Source of the DNA: JBOGJG01 sp050747825
GTDB lineage: Bacteria > Acidobacteriota > UBA6911 > RPQK01 > JBOGJG01
NCBI GenBank assembly: GCA_050747825.1
Contig: JBOGJG010000430.1
Location: 1 to 56,400 of the forward strand
Reading direction: 5' to 3'
DNA: 56,400 bases
The translations under genes and the position numbers were made by a program. Positions 53,005 through 56,400 of the stretch are shown one piece after another. Numbering within the stretch: the stretch's first letter is position 1; every line of letters starts with the position of its first letter. The notes under the pieces are model-generated. The model saw only the letters and a list, made by a program, of their open reading frames with translations. It was not told the origin of the DNA and did not search any database.

Positions 53005-54213
53005 TTAAGATTCGATCACCCGAATCTTCGATCCTTCTTTCAAAGCCCCCTGACCGGCGACCACGACCTGTTCTCCGACCGAAAGCCCGCCCCGCACTTC
53101 GACTTCGCTCTCGCTTTCATAACCGAGGGTGATCTGCCGGCGGTAAGCCGTGTCTCCGTCAACGACGAAAATGAAATTCTGATCGTCCTCCTCGAGAAGC
53201 GCACGCTTTGGAATCAAAATCGTGTTTTGGCGGGCATCGGTTTCAATTTGAACCCGAACAAAGGCTCCCGGCTTGAAAGTCCGGTCGGTGGGGACGAGTT
53301 CGACGGTCACTTTGACCGTGCCTGTGGAATCATCAACCACCGGACTGATCCGGGCCACCCTGCCCTTCGCGGCCCTGGCTCCGTCCGCTCCCAGACTGAC
53401 TATGGCTTTTTGTCCGGGATGAATGAGGCGGGCGGCCAGCTCCGAAAGGTGCGCATCCGCGTAAAGCGGTGAAAAAGCGCCCAGTCGGAACAGCGAATCC
53501 AGATTGCGGATGGTTTGGCCGATTTCAACCGTGCGCTGCGTGATGTAACCGCTGAACGGGGCCAGGACCCGGCTGTGCGAGATCTGGAGCTTTACCCGCT
53601 CGATCTCCGCCAGCAGCTCCTGCACACGATGGTTCAGCTCGCTGACCTCCGAAACGGCCATACGCCGGTCATACTGCAATTCGTCAATGCGGTAGCGATA
53701 GATAGCAACTTCCTGCTCGCTCACCAGTTTCTCGGCGAAAGCCTTCTCCTGGCGTCTCAGTTCCGCCTGGGTATTCTCGATCTGAAGGGCCGCCTTCTGC
53801 TCCTGTATCTTCGACTGCTCGAGTTGCAGTTGGGCCTGTGAGAGCTGCTGCTCAGCCAGTTTTTGCTGAATTTCCAGATCGGCAGTGTCCAGGATTGAAA
53901 GCACCTGCCCCTGCTCTACAAAATCCCCCTCTTCCACCAGGACCCGCTGGATGATGCCTTCGGCTTGCGTCGCCACTTCGACGCTCCTCAGGGGACGCAG
54001 ATTTGAGGTTGAAGTCAGATAGGACGAAATAGACCCCTCCTCGGCCCTATGCAGCTCGACCGCAACGGCGGGATTTTCTTCCTGGGCAGGCTCTTGGGAA
54101 TCAGCCTGTGCAGTGGTATTTCCATCAAAGTAGTAACGGTCGGCCAGATACCAGCCTCCGGCCAGCAGCGCCACTACCAACAAGAATCCGTAAACTTTTG
54201 CTCGAATTGACAT
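53005..54213 (-). CDS. RND periplasmic adaptor (membrane fusion protein)
   Basis: 402 residues. One N-terminal membrane anchor (VYGFLLVVALLAGGWYLA), then a lipoyl half (VATQAEGIIQRVLVEEGDFVEQGQVL), a long coiled-coil hairpin (about 115-210, with QQKLAEQQLSQAQLQLEQSK), the second lipoyl half (APFSGYITQRTVEIGQTI), and a beta-barrel (FKPGAFVRVQIETDARQN). Links the permeases to an outer-membrane channel encoded elsewhere. First gene of the operon; AT-rich DNA at 54214-54356 probably holds its promoter. Confidence 0.92.
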   Translation of the reverse strand: MSIRAKVYGFLLVVALLAGGWYLADRYYFDGNTTAQADSQEPAQEENPAVAVELHRAEEGSISSYLTSTSNLRPLRSVEVATQAEGIIQRVLVEEGDFVEQGQVLSILDTADLEIQQKLAEQQLSQAQLQLEQSKIQEQKAALQIENTQAELRRQEKAFAEKLVSEQEVAIYRYRIDELQYDRRMAVSEVSELNHRVQELLAEIERVKLQISHSRVLAPFSGYITQRTVEIGQTIRNLDSLFRLGAFSPLYADAHLSELAARLIHPGQKAIVSLGADGARAAKGRVARISPVVDDSTGTVKVTVELVPTDRTFKPGAFVRVQIETDARQNTILIPKRALLEEDDQNFIFVVDGDTAYRRQITLGYESESEVEVRGGLSVGEQVVVAGQGALKEGSKIRVIES

Positions 54214-54356
54214 AATTTAGTAGCTCCAGCTTTCGCCAGTTAGATACGTGGGATGAGATAAAAAGGTTCCGAAGAAAAACCTGATATGTACACCCCAAAT
54301 ATTAGACTCCGGGAGATGGCGAAAAGTTTGATTAATTATTAACAAATTAATTTGGG

Positions 54357-54893
54357 CTAGAGAAGTAATTCCATCAGCACGGGATCGGGCATCAGGGCAG
54401 GGAATCGGTCGAAGAGTTGAAGGCGCCGGCATGGAACAAATCCGTGTTTCTCGAAAAGCCTTTGTGAGTTGGAGTTGGCGATCAGTTGGATTTTTCTGCA
54501 TCTGAACCGGCGCGCCACACGAATTTGTCCGCGGACCAGCGTGGCGCCTACTCCTTTTCTGCGGAACACCGGATTGACAGTCAATCCGATCAGGAAGAAA
54601 TATTTCGCGCGCGGGACGTGGTCGGGCGGAAACTGCTCGTCAAAATCGATTCCGGTGGCGTCCTGGTCGGAGAGCAGCCCGCAGCAAAAGCCGGCCACCT
54701 GTGGAGGTTGAGCCATGGCCAATTGAAAGGCCTGAGGAAAGATGAGAAAGCGCTGGCGAAGCTCCTGATAGCTGGTCGCCATTTCGCGCCAAACACGTTT
54801 TTCCAACTGGCTGACCTTCGCCAGGTCCTCCAGCCGAGCGTGGCGGAAGCGGCAGTCTTCGAGATTAAACATGTTTTCATTCGCAGGATTCAT
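54357..54893 (-). CDS. GNAT-family acetyltransferase
   Basis: About 178 residues. The acetyl-CoA motif A is FFLIGLTVNPVFRRKGVGATLVRG (R/QxxGxG/A as RRKGVG), followed by RCRKIQLIANSNSQRLFEKHGF, the usual motif B. N-terminal FRHARLEDLAKVSQLEKRVW fits the fold. Substrate unknown. The long frame upstream of 54942 is a shadow of the divergent gene, so the start must lie downstream of it. I took ATG 54893; 54935 and 54872 are alternatives. Confidence 0.8.
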   Translation of the reverse strand: MNPANENMFNLEDCRFRHARLEDLAKVSQLEKRVWREMATSYQELRQRFLIFPQAFQLAMAQPPQVAGFCCGLLSDQDATGIDFDEQFPPDHVPRAKYFFLIGLTVNPVFRRKGVGATLVRGQIRVARRFRCRKIQLIANSNSQRLFEKHGFVPCRRLQLFDRFPALMPDPVLMELLL

Positions 54894-54941
54894 GTACTTC
54901 GTTGGCCGGATTGAATTCCCGCCTGCCTGAATCATCCTATA

Positions 54942-56189
54942 ATGGGTAGAGTGGCGGACAAAGAAGAATCTCTTTTGATCGATCGGCCCGAGGAACTGGT
55001 TTATCGGAGTTGCTATGCCCCGGTAGACCTGCGCCAGATGTTGCAAGGCGCGGAGAGCAGATCGAAAATCAGACGCCTGCCTGTCTCCCAGATCTTCTTC
55101 GGACTGAAAGAGCTGGACGAAGGCGAGATCCAGCAGTTGCTTCCGCACCTCACCGAGGATCAGTGGACCGGCATCCTCGATCTCGATTTGTGGGAGCGCG
55201 ACAGCATGAACGTAGGCAAGTTCATGTATTGGCAAAGGCATATCCTGCAGGCGCAGGACGCCGTGGCCAGAAAGCTGCTGCGGTCCACAGACCCGGAGAT
55301 GTGGGAACTCACCTTTAAAAAGCAACTGAAAGTGTATGCCCGGGTTGAAGACGAACACAAGGCAGACTCAGGGGAAAATCAGGAGTGGCTGGAGACGCCC
55401 GATAGGAATTACCTGATTGTCCTGCCCCGAAACCCTGAGGCGGCCCGCCTCCTAAGGTCAATCATACTCCGGCTGTATTCATTGGAATCGGGATGGGCGG
55501 CCATCCTGCTCGAATCCAGCCGCTTTCGAACTTCAGCCGATATAGAGGAAGCAGCCTACCGCATCCGCACCAGCCGCATCGAAGATCTGGGATTTCTCGA
55601 CTATTTCGAGGCGATCGATATCTATCAGCCGGTGCTCGTGAAGGAAAGACTGCCCGAGAAACACTGGGAAAGGCCCATGGAGATGAACTTCCTCCCGGCG
55701 CGGCTCCCCGGCCGGCAGGCGCGCCCCTTCCTCATCTTTCAGGCTTTTGCCAATCTGACTCGCGCCCAGGAGATCCAAAGCCTGGTGGAAGAGCTGTTCT
55801 ACGTTTGCAACAAGCTCCTGTCGGCCGATCGGATCTCTCCCGATGTCCCCTCTCGAATCAAGAGGACCATTCGAAAAGCCATCACGGGAATCAACCTGGG
55901 ACTCGACAGTTGGTCCGGCGCAGACCCGGGAAAGGCGACGGAAGGAGTCCAGCGCTACTATCTGCAGTCATTTTTCCAAATCGGATATGCGCTGCTGATG
56001 GACCTCCAGAGGGAGGCTTTGCAGGTCCTGTCACAACACCCCCCCGAAGCCGGATCATTTCAGGAAGCCGTCCTGAAAGGACTGGCAGCCCGCTACCCAC
56101 GCCTGGCCGTGCAAACCAAAAGTAAAGGCATCCGCAGGCGTTTCATCCGTAATCGGGCCGATTTCGACAAAGCCAAAAAATATCTCTGA
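54942..56189 (+). CDS. DUF6178-type protein
   Basis: 415 residues, no signal. RLPVSQIFFGLKELDEGEIQQLLPHLTEDQWTGILDLDLWERDSM resembles the start of DUF6178 proteins known from Deltaproteobacteria and Acidobacteria, as does the helical remainder (DPEMWELTFKKQLKV, LVEELFYVCNKLL). Function unknown. TATAAT spans 54937-54942, overlapping the ATG. If used as a -10, transcription would begin at about the GTG at 54951 (VADKEESLL), giving a leaderless mRNA; that GTG is then the likely start. Confidence 0.6.
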   Translation: MGRVADKEESLLIDRPEELVYRSCYAPVDLRQMLQGAESRSKIRRLPVSQIFFGLKELDEGEIQQLLPHLTEDQWTGILDLDLWERDSMNVGKFMYWQRHILQAQDAVARKLLRSTDPEMWELTFKKQLKVYARVEDEHKADSGENQEWLETPDRNYLIVLPRNPEAARLLRSIILRLYSLESGWAAILLESSRFRTSADIEEAAYRIRTSRIEDLGFLDYFEAIDIYQPVLVKERLPEKHWERPMEMNFLPARLPGRQARPFLIFQAFANLTRAQEIQSLVEELFYVCNKLLSADRISPDVPSRIKRTIRKAITGINLGLDSWSGADPGKATEGVQRYYLQSFFQIGYALLMDLQREALQVLSQHPPEAGSFQEAVLKGLAARYPRLAVQTKSKGIRRRFIRNRADFDKAKKYL

Positions 56190-56252
56190 ATGGTTTGCAC
56201 TGGCGTATACTGGCGCCGATGATCGTGCGTCCCCTGTGGGGAGGAGAGTTCT

Positions 56253-56400
56253 ATGTCGTCTTTAAATACTCGTGCTAGTGCTTCGTAACATAAATAAGTG
56301 CGCTATCGTCGCGAGCCGGGTACCCTATGGGTGCGGTCTGATGGCGAGGCGCGACGAGGGAGCATATCGGGAATATGGGACCGAGGAGCAACAAAGCCAG
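56253..56400 (+). other. Start of a gene apparently interrupted, then structured non-coding DNA to the edge
   Basis: GGGGAGGAG (56238-56246) is a strong ribosome binding site before ATG 56253, but the frame stops after 11 codons (TAA at 56286). From about 56274 the sequence changes character (CTAGTGCTTCGTAACATAAATAAG) and contains the inverted repeat TCGTCGCG (56306-56313) / CGCGACGA (56350-56357). This looks like the end of an inserted element that split the gene. The rest lies outside the window. Confidence 0.4.

Noticed and set aside
54894..55358. N-terminal extension of the acetyltransferase frame
   Set aside because: It is the complement of the DUF6178 coding sequence and has no GNAT similarity.

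Overview
The window is one 56.4-kb piece of a bacterial chromosome of roughly 55-60% G+C (estimated by eye). It is densely packed with short divergent and convergent operons. Gram-negative traits (a two-permease RND efflux operon, an ExbD-like fragment) occur with a HemQ-type coproheme decarboxylase, Tat-exported sugar isomerase-like and enolase-superfamily proteins, a relic of a MacB/FtsX-type orphan permease, a secreted PIG-L deacetylase and a DUF6178-type protein. Together these suggest an Acidobacteriota-like diderm bacterium. This is an inference from gene content; no rRNA or other decisive marker is present, and I saw no tRNA, rRNA or CRISPR array.

Layout. 1-560: mobile-element debris, namely a transposase N-terminus with an in-frame stop and the 3' end of a group II intron (maturase C-terminus plus ribozyme domains V and VI). 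570-8032: exported enolase-superfamily enzyme, stand-alone LuxR-type helix-turn-helix protein, citrate synthase, secreted protein, MetF, and the TrkA-TrkH potassium uptake pair. 8054-9641: two nucleotidyltransferase (AbiEii-like) genes, one with a small partner. 9788-13666: housekeeping cluster rplU-rpmA-obg-nadD-rsfS-rlmH and a DksA-type zinc-finger gene; L21 carries a long Lys/Ala tail. 13769-18705: ComF, secreted proteins, a deleted GMC oxidoreductase pseudogene, an amidase and a YjbQ protein. 18706-19205: gene remnants. 19206-24864 (minus strand): a compact operon of a large repeat protein, a J-like protein without HPD, a GrpE-like protein, an Hsp70 and a zinc-ribbon protein. This is the most unusual system here.

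24927-29288: ExbD-like fragment, two sugar-isomerase-like TIM barrels, an ATPase with an inverted repeat around its promoter, and a mosaic of AtuA and FtsX remnants. 29628-38159: HemQ; a methyltransferase-OPT transporter-MurB operon; MurA coupled to the PIG-L protein. 38231-43118: CsbD, a secreted protein and leuA-leuC-leuD. 43213-54213 (minus): an RND operon (adaptor, two permeases) followed by two M16 peptidase-like genes, one with an intact zinc motif and one without. 54357-56400: GNAT acetyltransferase, DUF6178 protein, and a gene that seems interrupted at the right edge.

Related intergenic inverted repeats (a motif containing ATCCGTG, AGTGAATAGTGA arrays, CTTGGAA arrays) recur and in places reach gene ends or start regions. 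Tight coupling by 4-base overlaps is common (trkA-trkH, obg-nadD, amidase-yjbQ, methyltransferase-OPT-murB, murA-PIG-L).
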